Under the pieces are notes generated by a model that was not told where the DNA came from, did no database searches, and saw only the letters and a list, made by a program, of their open reading frames with translations. Positions 17,001 through 26,826 of a stretch of DNA of 64,000 bases are shown in pieces. Source of the stretch: an uncultured Bacteroidales bacterium (GTDB taxonomy: Bacteria; Bacteroidota; Bacteroidia; Bacteroidales; Muribaculaceae). The stretch is from contig CACYGX010000001.1 of assembly GCA_902774055.1 (NCBI GenBank), positions 1 to 64,000 of the forward strand, read 5' to 3'. Made by a program: the position numbers and the translations under genes. Numbering within the stretch: the stretch's first letter is position 1; every line of letters starts with the position of its first letter.

Positions 17001-18668
17001 ATGAAACGAATTTATTACGTGATAATTTGCTTGCTGATGGTGAGCTTTTGTGGCCACGCCATGTCAAAATATGTCGGTGGTGATATCTCGCTGTTGACCA
17101 AATATGAAGAAAAAGGAGCCATCTATTATAATGAGAATGGCTCTAGAATCACTGACATGCTCACTTACTTGAAATCAACTGGGCTGAACGCTATGCGTGT
17201 CCGCTTGTTCGTTGACCCGTCGAAGGCCGATGCCGAGGATCAGGGCGAGGGCGTATGCCAGGATTTGCCCTATGTGTTGGCGCTTAGTCAGCGCATCAAG
17301 GCTGCTGGTTTCAACTTGCTGTTGGACATCCACTATAGTGATACTTGGACTGACCCAGGTCAGCATTCCACACCTGCCTCATGGACGGTGGCGAGCGCTC
17401 TGGGAGATAGCGTCTATAGTTATACCAAGCGGGTCCTCAACGCCATGATCGCTGTTGGGGCTAAGCCCGACTTTATTCAAGTGGGTAATGAAGTGACCTA
17501 CGGCATGTTGTGGCCGACAGGACATTGCCATCCCAGTGGAGCCAACTATGGCAGTGGCACATTCTCAAATTTTGCAAGCTATCTCATGCAGGGCATCAGG
17601 GCGTGTCGTGAAGTGTGTCCCACCTCCAAAATCGTTGTCCACACCGAGTTAAGCCGCGTTAATAATGTTACTTCGTTCTATCAGAAACTTACTGAATACA
17701 CTACAGATTATGACATCATCGGTCTGAGTTATTATCCCTATTGGCATGGGGATTTGAACGTATTGGATGGCTTGCTGACAACGTTGGAGAACACATATCC
17801 AACAAAGAAAATCCAGATTGTTGAGACAGGTTATCCTCATGCTTATTATCCTAGTGGTGCTTCCGTTGACTTGCAGTCCAAATGGCCAGCAACCGAGGCC
17901 GGCCAGAAGGCGTTTGCTACTGACTTAGTGGCAATGCTCAATGCCCACAGCAAAGTAGATGGTTTGTACTGGTGGTTCCCCGAGGCTAATGAGTATGGCA
18001 TTAATTACACCAACCATGTGACTACTGATTGGTATAACTGTGGTTGGTGGGATAATCAGAATGGTCAGGTGATGGACGCATTGTTTGAGATGCCAGCCTT
18101 CCTTGATCCCATTGAGCCGTCTGATAGCGCCAGCATGTACATCGTTGGCGGCGAGGGCTCTTGGAGCTTGACTGAGCCGATGGGCAAAATGACCAATTTG
18201 GGTAACGGCGTTTATGTGGACACCTTAACGATTAGCGCTCCGATCTATTTTGTGTTTGCCGATGGCGGACCCGAAGCGTGGAATAACGATTGGACGGCCT
18301 TTAATGGAACCTATCGCTATGGTCCCACCTCGACAATAACAATCACTACCGACACGCAATACACCACTGCAAAACGTGACAATAACTACTCTTACTATTT
18401 CACGGGTGACGGTAGCGACTATCTGTTTACCTTCAATCTGGACAATCTCACCTTTTCGTTGCAGCGCCTTGAGGTTCAACCGACAATTATTCGAGGTGAC
18501 GTGAACGATGACCATGATGTGACTATTGCTGATGTGTCGGCACTAATTGACTATCTGTTGACTGGAGATGTCACTCCATTTAATGAAGCAAATGCTGATG
18601 TAAATCAGAAAGACGGCATCACAATTGCTGACGTGTCGGCCCTCATTGATATGCTCTTGGATATGTGA
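17001..18668 (+). CDS. GH53 endo-beta-1,4-galactanase with dockerin-like tail
   Basis: This 555-residue secreted enzyme has a signal peptide (about residues 1-20) and a glycoside hydrolase family 53 catalytic domain (about 22-375) beginning YVGGDISLLTKYEEKGAIYY. The acid/base Glu lies in VGNEVTYGMLW (E164) and the nucleophile in QIVETGYP (E275). GH53 enzymes cut beta-1,4-galactan side chains of pectin. A beta-rich module follows (about 380-490, SMYIVGGEGSW...), resembling SusE/F-type carbohydrate-binding modules. The protein ends in two dockerin-like EF-hand repeats (GDVNDDHDVTIADVSALIDY and ADVNQKDGITIADVSALIDM). No type IX sorting signal is present. It is followed by two dockerin-tagged subtilases, the first with its own promoter. 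No SusC/SusD pair is adjacent, so this is not a classical utilisation locus. Confidence 0.9.
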   Translation: MKRIYYVIICLLMVSFCGHAMSKYVGGDISLLTKYEEKGAIYYNENGSRITDMLTYLKSTGLNAMRVRLFVDPSKADAEDQGEGVCQDLPYVLALSQRIKAAGFNLLLDIHYSDTWTDPGQHSTPASWTVASALGDSVYSYTKRVLNAMIAVGAKPDFIQVGNEVTYGMLWPTGHCHPSGANYGSGTFSNFASYLMQGIRACREVCPTSKIVVHTELSRVNNVTSFYQKLTEYTTDYDIIGLSYYPYWHGDLNVLDGLLTTLENTYPTKKIQIVETGYPHAYYPSGASVDLQSKWPATEAGQKAFATDLVAMLNAHSKVDGLYWWFPEANEYGINYTNHVTTDWYNCGWWDNQNGQVMDALFEMPAFLDPIEPSDSASMYIVGGEGSWSLTEPMGKMTNLGNGVYVDTLTISAPIYFVFADGGPEAWNNDWTAFNGTYRYGPTSTITITTDTQYTTAKRDNNYSYYFTGDGSDYLFTFNLDNLTFSLQRLEVQPTIIRGDVNDDHDVTIADVSALIDYLLTGDVTPFNEANADVNQKDGITIADVSALIDMLLDM

Positions 18669-18695
18669 TGCCAAAAGCCTCAAATATGCCAGAGT

Positions 18696-18726
18696 TTTGC
18701 TGATAAAAAAAGAATGATTACCTTTG
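18696..18726 (+). promoter_or_regulatory. Promoter of first dockerin subtilase
   Basis: TTTG (18696-18699), a 19-bp spacer and TACCTTTG (18719-18726) match the Bacteroidota consensus exactly. It lies 24 bp upstream of the subtilase ATG and overlaps no gene, so the subtilase can be transcribed independently of the GH53 gene. Confidence 0.75.
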
Positions 18727-18750
18727 CAAATCAAGTAGATATAGAATTGT

Positions 18751-21036
18751 ATGAAAAAATTATTATTTGCCGTAATTGCCTTGATGTCTTTGTCAATGGG
18801 GTATGCTCAATTCAATGAGCGGGTGTTTCCTTCTATTGCCGAGTTTCAAGAGGAGATGAAGTTGCGTCAGCAGGAACTGTCATCTAACAAACATCTGGGA
18901 ACCAACGAGGTAAAACCAATATTTGCAGAACCTCGACTGGTTAATGGTAAATCGATGATCGATGCATTCATTGAGATTGAAAACAAAGCAGTGATAGACC
19001 GCCTTCGTCAAAATGGCATTATTGTCAATTGCGAGTTTGATGGTTTTGTGACTGCCCTGATTCCAATGGATCGCTTGTCAATGATTTCTACGATACCAGG
19101 AGTTATAGACGTGGAAATCAGCAAAATGCTTGACTTCTGCACCGATAGCACATTGAGGCTTACACGGGCAGGCGAGGTGCTCAATGGCATTGATGCCGGA
19201 CTGCCGCAGGCCTACGATGGCTCGGGTGTGATTATTGGCATTATTGACGCGGGTTTTGATTACCAGCACGAGGCTTTCAGGACCGAGGACAAGAGCCGTT
19301 CGCGCATTGTCCGGGTCTATGATGCCGTAAATGAAACAGGGCATACAGCTAAGTATGGAAATGATACCTTGCCAGGTTCAATTTTCATGGGTGAACAAAT
19401 TGACACACTGACTACCGATTGTGAAGGGACTCATGGCACTCACACCGCCAGCATAGCGGCTGGCACACACGCTCATGGTTATGGTGGCATGGCACCTGGC
19501 GCCGACATTGTGCTGTGCGCCGCTCGTTCAACAAGGTATGGCTTGAATGAGACTGAGATTGCCAGATGTATCAGATATATTTACGCCTATGCCGACAGCG
19601 TAAACAAACCCTGTGTTATCAGTTTGAGTGTGAGTACATCCTTTGGAGCACACGATGGGCGCGATAGATTGTCCCGAGTGATAGAACAATCTACAGGCCC
19701 AGGTCGCATCTTTGTGATTGCAGCAGGCAATAATTCTTTTTGGCCATACTCGGTATATGGTTTGGCGTCAGAGGAGCAGCCAATCAATATCCTTATTGAT
19801 TGTCCCCAGTATATGGCGGATGAAAACTATTACTATAGCAAGATAAGGATTGACTCGTGGGTACGAAATGTTTATACGAAGGCTGGTGTGAGATTTCATA
19901 TCTTGGACAAATATACTAATCGCATAGTTTGGGAGTCAGACCCTGTGACTATACTCTCTACTTTTAGGCCGAACTTGTATAGTGATTATTATGAGCCAGA
20001 CCCAGATGTCAATGAAGGTATTGGATATATGTCAGCAGAAGTCTCTGCGGATCCATTTAGCCAAAAATATAACACCTCTATCACAATTTCCAACTTGAAA
20101 TGTAAATCATATTATCTTGATTGGCAGGGATTTAAAATTTCTCGTTATCGTATAGGTCTTTCTCTTTATCCTCGTAAGACAGATGATAGCCATTTTATCG
20201 ATTCTTGGATGGCTACAGGTTCAGGATGGTTTGGGTCAAGTGATCAGGCTGTTTATTTGGATTCAATTACAGAAGATGGGGATACTATTCCGGTAGTATG
20301 TGAGCATTTTTATACAATGCCATCAAGTAATATATCTATTAATTCCAATGCCGTAAACGATTCAGTGATCTCGGCTGGTAATTATGCTGGCAAAGTATCC
20401 TACTACTCTTTGAACGGGGATTCTGTGATCACTGACCTTGGAACGCCTCTGAATACATTTTATTATACTTCGAGCTATCAAGCTGAGGGTTGTGGCCCTA
20501 CAGGTAAAGCTTTACCTACGATTACTGCTCCTGGTACTCATGTAGTGGCGGCAGGTAGCCGTTATTCCTATTTCGAAACTGATACATTACATCGCGATTT
20601 GGTTTTGCGCACTGATGAGGGATACTTGTGGGGGGCTATGACAGGAACTTCAATGGCTGCACCTACTGTAGCTGGAATTATAGCTCAATGGCTCCAATAC
20701 GCTCCGGACTTGTCGATTTCCGAAATCAAACACATCATTGCAGAGACCGCTATCAAGGACCAGTACACTGCATCGCCTCAGTTTGGTCCTAATGGTAAAA
20801 TCGATGCCTTGGCAGGAATACGGTATCTGATTATCAATAGGCCAATCATCAAGATGGGTGACGTCAATGGTGACGGTGAAGTTACTATTCGTGACGTCTC
20901 ATTGTTGATTGATTTCCTGTTGTATGATGGTGATGTGTCTCCATTTGTCAGAGAGGCAGCCGATTTGAATATGGACGGTGATATCAGCATTAAGGACATA
21001 TCAACGTTGATTGATAACCTGCTGGGAATAGAATAA
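18751..21036 (+). CDS. Secreted S8 subtilisin-like protease with dockerin-like tail
   Basis: This 761-residue serine protease has a signal peptide (ending GYAQ, residue 20) and the complete subtilase triad: D166 in GIIDAGFDYQ, H228 in GTHGTHTASIAAG and S634 in GTSMAAPTVAG. Between His and Ser a large beta-rich insertion of about 270 residues splits the catalytic domain (from after IFVIAAGNN to about residue 600). The N-terminal ~140 residues look like a prodomain region. The C-terminus is a double dockerin-like repeat (GDVNGDGEVTIRDVSLLIDF and ADLNMDGDISIKDISTLIDN) with well-kept Ca2+ ligands. It has its own promoter. The next gene is a close paralogue 27 bp downstream, so the pair is probably co-transcribed. 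Confidence 0.9.
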   Translation: MKKLLFAVIALMSLSMGYAQFNERVFPSIAEFQEEMKLRQQELSSNKHLGTNEVKPIFAEPRLVNGKSMIDAFIEIENKAVIDRLRQNGIIVNCEFDGFVTALIPMDRLSMISTIPGVIDVEISKMLDFCTDSTLRLTRAGEVLNGIDAGLPQAYDGSGVIIGIIDAGFDYQHEAFRTEDKSRSRIVRVYDAVNETGHTAKYGNDTLPGSIFMGEQIDTLTTDCEGTHGTHTASIAAGTHAHGYGGMAPGADIVLCAARSTRYGLNETEIARCIRYIYAYADSVNKPCVISLSVSTSFGAHDGRDRLSRVIEQSTGPGRIFVIAAGNNSFWPYSVYGLASEEQPINILIDCPQYMADENYYYSKIRIDSWVRNVYTKAGVRFHILDKYTNRIVWESDPVTILSTFRPNLYSDYYEPDPDVNEGIGYMSAEVSADPFSQKYNTSITISNLKCKSYYLDWQGFKISRYRIGLSLYPRKTDDSHFIDSWMATGSGWFGSSDQAVYLDSITEDGDTIPVVCEHFYTMPSSNISINSNAVNDSVISAGNYAGKVSYYSLNGDSVITDLGTPLNTFYYTSSYQAEGCGPTGKALPTITAPGTHVVAAGSRYSYFETDTLHRDLVLRTDEGYLWGAMTGTSMAAPTVAGIIAQWLQYAPDLSISEIKHIIAETAIKDQYTASPQFGPNGKIDALAGIRYLIINRPIIKMGDVNGDGEVTIRDVSLLIDFLLYDGDVSPFVREAADLNMDGDISIKDISTLIDNLLGIE

Positions 21037-21063
21037 TAGGTACACTATAGCCAAGAGTAAAAT

Positions 21064-23310
21064 ATGATGAAAAGGTCTTATCTATTGCTCTTGTCAATAC
21101 TGCTGGCCACTGCTGCCACATGGGCTCAACGAACGTTGCCCGTCTCAGTGCGCCAGTTCTTGGACGAGCGTACTTGGTGCGGTCGTTTCCAGCCTACGCC
21201 ATCGCTCATGGGCCAGTTTTCGACCTATGTGCCTGCTCAAATGGTGAATGGGATAGAGATGGTCGATGCCTTTATAGCGATAGATAGCGATGATGTGATT
21301 GATGCCTTGCAAAACGAGGGTGTGCTTGTGAATTGCATTTTCGACGGTTTTGTAACGGCTCAGATTCCCGTACGCCGATTGACTGACATATCTCTATTGA
21401 CCGGAGTGACTGATGTGGAAATCAGCCGCAAGGTGCAACTGTGTACCGATTCTACTTTGAGCGTGACTCATGCTGGACAAGTGATCAATGGTAATGTGAA
21501 CGGTTTGCCACAACCGTATGATGGCACTGGTGTGATTGTTGGCATCATAGACCAGGGGTACGATTATCAGCACAGGGCCTTCAGACGCAAGGATAACATG
21601 AGCCAAACTCGCATTGTCCGCGTCTATGACACGACTCACGAAACAGGACATCCAGTTTACTATCAAAAGTTGAGGATGCCGGGCTCGGTGTTCATGGGCA
21701 ACGAAATCTATGGCTTGACAACCGACAGAACCTCTACCCATGGCACTCACACAGCTAGTATCGCTGCTGGCACGCATGTCAATGGTTATGGAGGCATGGC
21801 CCCTGGTGCCGATATTGTCCTTTGTGCAGTGAATAGAATGGAAGGTAATATTTCGCTAGTGGAGCTTGCCAATTGTGTGCGGTATATCGATTGCTATGCT
21901 GACAGTGTCGGTAAACCTTGTGTGATGAGCCTAAGCATCAGTGTGCCTGGCGGGCAGCATGACGGACAGGACTATTTCTCGAAAGTCGTGAAACAGACCT
22001 GTGGACCTGGTCGCATCTTTGTCATTGCTGCTGGCAATACCGCCGGACAACCCTATTATGCCACAAAGGTAATTACGCGTGATGACCCAATGAATATGCT
22101 CTTCCTAAGCAAATATTCAAAGACTGCTGACTCGACCTATTTTTATACCAACCTTGTGGCAGATATGTGGATGCGCAACCAGTGGAAGAAATTCTCTTTT
22201 AAGTTACATATCCTGGACAAAAACATCAAGCGAATTGTATGGGAATCCGCTGAATTCTCTGATGCCACCGTCATCGATGTGTCTTCGTTATCAAGATACT
22301 ACACTTTTGACTCTTCGTTGGACACTACGGGTTATATAAAGGTTGAGCGCAAAATATCCTCCGATGGCAAGAAATATGAACTGATTACGACGTTGCGAAA
22401 CCTCGTTTCTAAATCTTACAGCACGGTAAACGGCAAGATAGTTAGCCGATACGCTATTGGCATGAGCGCTTATCCACAATCTAGCACCATCTGCACTGCC
22501 GATGCTTGGATATGCAATTCCTATGGAGGATTTGGCACCATTGATGGCGAGGTCACTTCGCATGACGGCCAGCATAAATACACTTCGTTCTATTCTTCTT
22601 CGGGTGATAAGTGTTCAATTGGAAATTATGCTGTAGGTGATTCGACGATCTCGGCTGGAGCTTATGCTGCTCGCAACAGCTATTATTCCTTATTCCAGAA
22701 CAAAATGATTACAGACCAATCCATTGTGGTCGGCGATATTGCGGAGTTCTCAAGCTATCAGGCACCCGGTTATGGCGTGTTGCCAGAGGCATTCCCCACA
22801 ATTTGCGCTCCTGGTGTCAATGTGGTTGCCGCCGGTAGCCGTTACTCTTACTTTAACAATAGTTACAACACGGTCATGAGAACAAGTGATGGCAGTCTGT
22901 GGGGTGTCATGACAGGGACTTCGATGGCGGCTCCCACAGTGGCGGGAATCATTGCTCTGTGGCTTCAGGTTAACCCTCGCCTGTCGGTCTCTCAAGTCAA
23001 AAGAATCCTTGCCGATAGCGCGATTCGTGACCAGTACACGATGGGCAAAAACGGGCAAAAGTTCGGTCCCAATGGCAAGGTGGATGCTATGAAGGGCATC
23101 AGAATCGTTTTGGAGGATTATAAATTTGTCATCGGTGACGTTGACAACGACGGTTTCGTTGGCATTAACGACCTGTCCATGCTTATAGACTATATCCTAA
23201 GAGGCTCCAGCATAGATCCAATAAACATCGCTGCTGCCGACGTTGATAAAGATGGCTACGTCGGCATCAGCGATGTCTCAGAACTCATCGATATTCTTCT
23301 TAAGAGCTGA
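21064..23310 (+). CDS. Secreted S8 subtilisin-like protease with dockerin-like tail (paralogue)
   Basis: This 748-residue subtilase has the same architecture as its upstream neighbour: signal peptide, prodomain region, and D163 (GIIDQGYDYQ), H226 (STHGTHTASIAAG) and S620 (GTSMAAPTVAG) around a large insertion. Whole stretches match the neighbour (GYGGMAPGADIVLCA, CGPGRIFVIAAGN, ILDKN..RIVWES), while the insertion has diverged, which suggests an old tandem duplication followed by change in substrate-binding parts. The C-terminal dockerin-like repeats are GDVDNDGFVGINDLSMLIDY and ADVDKDGYVGISDVSELIDI. Two ATGs at 21064 and 21067 are both possible starts. It is convergent with gpmI, whose stop lies 26 bp away, and no strong terminator is visible between them. 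Confidence 0.9.
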   Translation: MMKRSYLLLLSILLATAATWAQRTLPVSVRQFLDERTWCGRFQPTPSLMGQFSTYVPAQMVNGIEMVDAFIAIDSDDVIDALQNEGVLVNCIFDGFVTAQIPVRRLTDISLLTGVTDVEISRKVQLCTDSTLSVTHAGQVINGNVNGLPQPYDGTGVIVGIIDQGYDYQHRAFRRKDNMSQTRIVRVYDTTHETGHPVYYQKLRMPGSVFMGNEIYGLTTDRTSTHGTHTASIAAGTHVNGYGGMAPGADIVLCAVNRMEGNISLVELANCVRYIDCYADSVGKPCVMSLSISVPGGQHDGQDYFSKVVKQTCGPGRIFVIAAGNTAGQPYYATKVITRDDPMNMLFLSKYSKTADSTYFYTNLVADMWMRNQWKKFSFKLHILDKNIKRIVWESAEFSDATVIDVSSLSRYYTFDSSLDTTGYIKVERKISSDGKKYELITTLRNLVSKSYSTVNGKIVSRYAIGMSAYPQSSTICTADAWICNSYGGFGTIDGEVTSHDGQHKYTSFYSSSGDKCSIGNYAVGDSTISAGAYAARNSYYSLFQNKMITDQSIVVGDIAEFSSYQAPGYGVLPEAFPTICAPGVNVVAAGSRYSYFNNSYNTVMRTSDGSLWGVMTGTSMAAPTVAGIIALWLQVNPRLSVSQVKRILADSAIRDQYTMGKNGQKFGPNGKVDAMKGIRIVLEDYKFVIGDVDNDGFVGINDLSMLIDYILRGSSIDPINIAAADVDKDGYVGISDVSELIDILLKS

Positions 23311-23335
23311 AGAATACCTGTTAATCTCAGCGATT

Positions 23336-24859
23336 TTACTTTGTTACGTCAATAAGACCGTGGCCCGTCATTTCCTTGGGCTGCGGCAACTCCATAATCT
23401 GCAGAATGCTAGGAGCTACATCGGCCAGACGACCCGTGTTGATGATCAGCTCGGGATTCTCGGTAACGTAGATAATAGGCACCGGATTCAACGAGTGTGC
23501 CGTGTTAGCGGTGCCGTCGCTGTTGATGGCATGGTCGGCATTGCCATGGTCTGCGATGATGATGACCTCGTAGCCTGTTGCTCGTGCGGCTTCAACGGTG
23601 TCATGAACACAACGGTCAACAGCTTTGACAGCCTTTGTGATGGCATCATAAACGCCCGTATGGCCCACCATGTCGCCATTGGCATAGTTCACCACGATAA
23701 AGTCATATTTGTCTTCGCGGATGGCGGCTACCAACTTGTCGCGCACCTCATAGGCGCTCATCTCAGGCTTCAAGTCATAGGTGGCCACGTCAGGCGAGGG
23801 CACCAGGATGCGGTCCTCGTTCTCGAAGGGCTTTTCACGTCCGCCACTGAAGAAGAAGGTCACATGAGCATATTTTTCGGTCTCGGCGATGTGCAATTGG
23901 CGTTTGCCCTGGCTTGCCAGGTATTCCGACAGCGTGTTGTCCACATTCTCTTTCGGGAAAAGGATGTGCATGTCCTTAAATGTCGGGTCATACGGGGTCA
24001 TGCAGTAATACTGCAGTCCAGGAATGACTTTCATGCCGTCGGCGGGCTTGTCTTCCTGGGTCAAGGCAATCGTGATTTGTTTTGCTCGGTCGTTGCGGAA
24101 GTTGAAGAAGATCACAACATCACCCTCTTGAATGCGGCCATCAACAGTTGAATTGACGATGGGCTTGATAAACTCGTCGGTTACGCCTTCGTCGTAGGAC
24201 TCTTGAATGGCTTGCACCATATCGTCGCTTTTCTTGCCCACGCCGGCCGTCAGCATATCATAGGCCACCTTGATGCGGTCCCAGTTGTTGTTACGGTCCA
24301 TGGCATAGTAGCGTCCGATGACGGTGGCAACAGTGCCAGCACTGTTTTTGCAGTGTTCTGCAACGGTGTTTACAAATCCCTTTCCACTCTCGGGGTCGGT
24401 GTCGCGACCGTCCATGAAGCAGTGCACATACACCTTCTCGAGTCCGTATTCCTTAGCGATGTCGCACAGTGCCATAAGGTGTTCCTGAGAACTGTGTACA
24501 CCGCCAGTGCTTGTCAGACCCATAATGTGCAATGACTTGTTATGCTCTTTGGCATAAGTATAGGCATTTACAATCTCGGGATTCTTCAAGATGGAACCGT
24601 CCTGAATGCTCTTGTTGATCTTTACTAAGTCCTGATATACCACGCGGCCGCCACCAATGTTCAGGTGACCCACCTCACTGTTACCCATCTGACCATCGGG
24701 CAGACCTACGTCCTCGCCGCACGCCTTGAGGGTGCTGTGAGGATATGCTGCGCGCAGGAAATCCAGATAGGGGGTAGGGGTACTATAAATCGCGTTGCTA
24801 TGACCGTTGGGACCTTCGCCCCATCCGTCCAGAATCATCAATAATGCTTTCTTTGACAT
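23336..24859 (-). CDS. gpmI: 2,3-bisphosphoglycerate-independent phosphoglycerate mutase
   Basis: GpmI interconverts 3- and 2-phosphoglycerate in glycolysis with two Mn2+ ions. The 507-residue length is standard. D11 (LMILDGWG) and the phosphoserine S61 ([16 protein letters not shown]) are the first metal and catalytic residues. Further metal ligands lie in [24 protein letters not shown] and [10 protein letters not shown] minus-strand TACTTTTG (complement of 24905-24912), about 45 bp upstream, may be its -10-like element. It appears monocistronic. Confidence 0.95.
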   Translation of the reverse strand: MSKKALLMILDGWGEGPNGHSNAIYSTPTPYLDFLRAAYPHSTLKACGEDVGLPDGQMGNSEVGHLNIGGGRVVYQDLVKINKSIQDGSILKNPEIVNAYTYAKEHNKSLHIMGLTSTGGVHSSQEHLMALCDIAKEYGLEKVYVHCFMDGRDTDPESGKGFVNTVAEHCKNSAGTVATVIGRYYAMDRNNNWDRIKVAYDMLTAGVGKKSDDMVQAIQESYDEGVTDEFIKPIVNSTVDGRIQEGDVVIFFNFRNDRAKQITIALTQEDKPADGMKVIPGLQYYCMTPYDPTFKDMHILFPKENVDNTLSEYLASQGKRQLHIAETEKYAHVTFFFSGGREKPFENEDRILVPSPDVATYDLKPEMSAYEVRDKLVAAIREDKYDFIVVNYANGDMVGHTGVYDAITKAVKAVDRCVHDTVEAARATGYEVIIIADHGNADHAINSDGTANTAHSLNPVPIIYVTENPELIINTGRLADVAPSILQIMELPQPKEMTGHGLIDVTK

Positions 24860-24976
24860 GACAGTATTTTTTGTCTAATTATTAAAACCTGATTTTTGAA
24901 ACTGCAAAAGTAATCAATTTTTGTCAATAAATAAAAGAGAGGAGGTAATACTTTCTATTACAGACCCTTTTAGACG

Positions 24977-26818
24977 TTATGGAAGGGTGATGAGCATCTC
25001 GCATGCCTTGCAGTCACAAGTGATGCGGAGCAGGGTGGAGGAGGTCTTTAAATAAAGGTCTCGAGGCAGGGCCGACGCGTTGGGGCCTTTCAGGCAGGCA
25101 CCTAATTGACGGCGGATGCAGTAGCGGGTGTGCATCAGCGGGGTCGCGGTTGTTGCAGCAGTCCCTACTTCTAGGGCTGGTGTGATATGAGTCACGCCAT
25201 GGTCGCGGTAGAGTTGTTCTGCTAGGCGGTTTGCAACATTGTCGGCTGGTGACAAGGTGGAGAAGGGACAAGGCGCCGACTTGTTTTCGGAGTGGCGTTT
25301 GGCGATGTGACGGGTGCATCGTTGGCTGCTGTCGAGCAACTCTATGGTTTCGCGGCGCAACCGTGCCAGCAGCGAGGCGGGGATGAAGGTGCTACTGGCT
25401 ACCTGTGCATGGCGCAGGCGGTAGATGGTGCCTCCCAATTTTGCCAACTCCGCGATTTGTCTTTCTCCTTGTGGTTTTGTAGCCGGTTGCAGGTCGCAGT
25501 CGAGGGTATGGGTCACGCGATTGCCGCGTTCATCCTCTAGCGCGAGCGACAGTGTGCTGTTTGCATATCGCATCACAGCATCTACAGCGATAGTGCGTAT
25601 GGCCGAGGGCTTTGCAAGCAGGTCGTTAAAAGCCTTGTCGGCAGTGCGATAGATGAGGGTTCCGCGAGGAATGGCGGCACGTTCCCGGAGCATGACAGTT
25701 CCGCCTCCAATGACGCGGTTGACACGCGTTCCCGTGAAGGAACCTTGCCCGTCATAATAGCTCAGGCCATCGCCGTTGGCCATCGCGGCTTTTGTGTCAA
25801 TTGTCAGGGAATTGCCATTGCAGCGAGTGGCTCGGCCCAGGTATTCGCCTTGGGATTTAGGCGTGTCGATTGATGCGATTTGTGTGCCGTCTTTTGGGCG
25901 GCGTTCGTCAAGGAAGTAATGAGTGAAACCTCGGTTAAAACTCTTTTCCAGTTTGGGTTGAAAAGAAAGTTCCACATCTCCTGATGAGGAGCGGCGATAG
26001 CGGTCGGGCTGGCTGTCGATGATTTTATCGATGGCTTGGCGGTAGTAGGCCACCACATTCTTGACGTAGGCCACGTCCTTCAGGCGTCCTTCAATCTTAA
26101 ATGAAGAAACGCCTGCTGCCATCATCTGCTCTAGCCGGTCATGTTGTGACAAATCCCTAAGCGAGAGCAGGTGTTTGTTCTCTACTAGTTTTCGGCCCTT
26201 ACCATCAACGAGGTCATAGGGCAGCCTGCACAACTGTGCACATTCCCCACGGTTAGCGCTACGCCCTTTCAGGACCTGGCTGATGGCGCACCGGCCACTG
26301 TAACTCACACACAGTGCGCCATGGACAAACGCTTCGAGTGGCACCGTCGTCACCCCTCTGACGGCTTTGATTTCGTCAAGGGTGAGTTCACGGGCCAGCA
26401 CAAGTTGCGAGAACCCTAGGGCTTCAAGGAATTTTGCCTTTTCGGGCGTGCGAAGGTCACACTGGGTGCTGGCATGCAGGGCAATGGGGGGCAGGTCGAG
26501 GCGCAGTAGGGCCATGTCTTGGACAATAAGGGCATCAACCCCGATGTGGTACAGGTCATGCACCAGGCGCTCGACCTCCATTAACTCGTTGTCATAGACC
26601 AGTGTGTTGACTGTGGCATAGATACGTGCCCCGAACAGGTGGGCATGATCACAGGCGCGGCGAACATCGTCAAGGGTATTGGTAGCGTCGGCTCGTGCCC
26701 CATGATGAGACGCGCCCATGTACACCGCATCGGCACCGTGGTCGATGGCGGCGATGGCAATGTCGGCGTCGCGTGCGGGCGCTAGCAGTTCTATGTCAAC
26801 AGGCTTGGTAGTTGCCAA
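24977..26818 (-). CDS. rlhA: U32-family protein, RlhA-like rRNA hydroxylation factor
   Basis: This 613-residue protein begins ELLAPARDADIAIAAIDHGADAVYMG, the U32 signature, and contains HGALCVSYSGRCAISQ with the later RGECAQLCRLPY, whose cysteines bind an iron-sulfur cluster in this family. The length and the C-terminal extension fit RlhA (YdcP), which is needed for 5-hydroxycytidine in 23S rRNA, rather than the shorter TrhP (YegQ) type. The tail holds further cysteines (RRQLGACLKG, ITCDCKACEML). The older peptidase label is doubtful for this group. It lies 8 bp after the nitrilase gene on the same strand, so the two are probably one transcript. Assignment to RlhA rather than another U32 subgroup is inference from size. 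Confidence 0.8.
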   Translation of the reverse strand: MATTKPVDIELLAPARDADIAIAAIDHGADAVYMGASHHGARADATNTLDDVRRACDHAHLFGARIYATVNTLVYDNELMEVERLVHDLYHIGVDALIVQDMALLRLDLPPIALHASTQCDLRTPEKAKFLEALGFSQLVLARELTLDEIKAVRGVTTVPLEAFVHGALCVSYSGRCAISQVLKGRSANRGECAQLCRLPYDLVDGKGRKLVENKHLLSLRDLSQHDRLEQMMAAGVSSFKIEGRLKDVAYVKNVVAYYRQAIDKIIDSQPDRYRRSSSGDVELSFQPKLEKSFNRGFTHYFLDERRPKDGTQIASIDTPKSQGEYLGRATRCNGNSLTIDTKAAMANGDGLSYYDGQGSFTGTRVNRVIGGGTVMLRERAAIPRGTLIYRTADKAFNDLLAKPSAIRTIAVDAVMRYANSTLSLALEDERGNRVTHTLDCDLQPATKPQGERQIAELAKLGGTIYRLRHAQVASSTFIPASLLARLRRETIELLDSSQRCTRHIAKRHSENKSAPCPFSTLSPADNVANRLAEQLYRDHGVTHITPALEVGTAATTATPLMHTRYCIRRQLGACLKGPNASALPRDLYLKTSSTLLRITCDCKACEMLITLP

Positions 26819-26826
26819 TGTTTCTT

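Noticed and set aside
17001-23310. Polysaccharide utilisation locus around the GH53 gene
   Set aside because: No SusC, SusD, hybrid two-component regulator or other glycosidase is adjacent; only subtilases follow.
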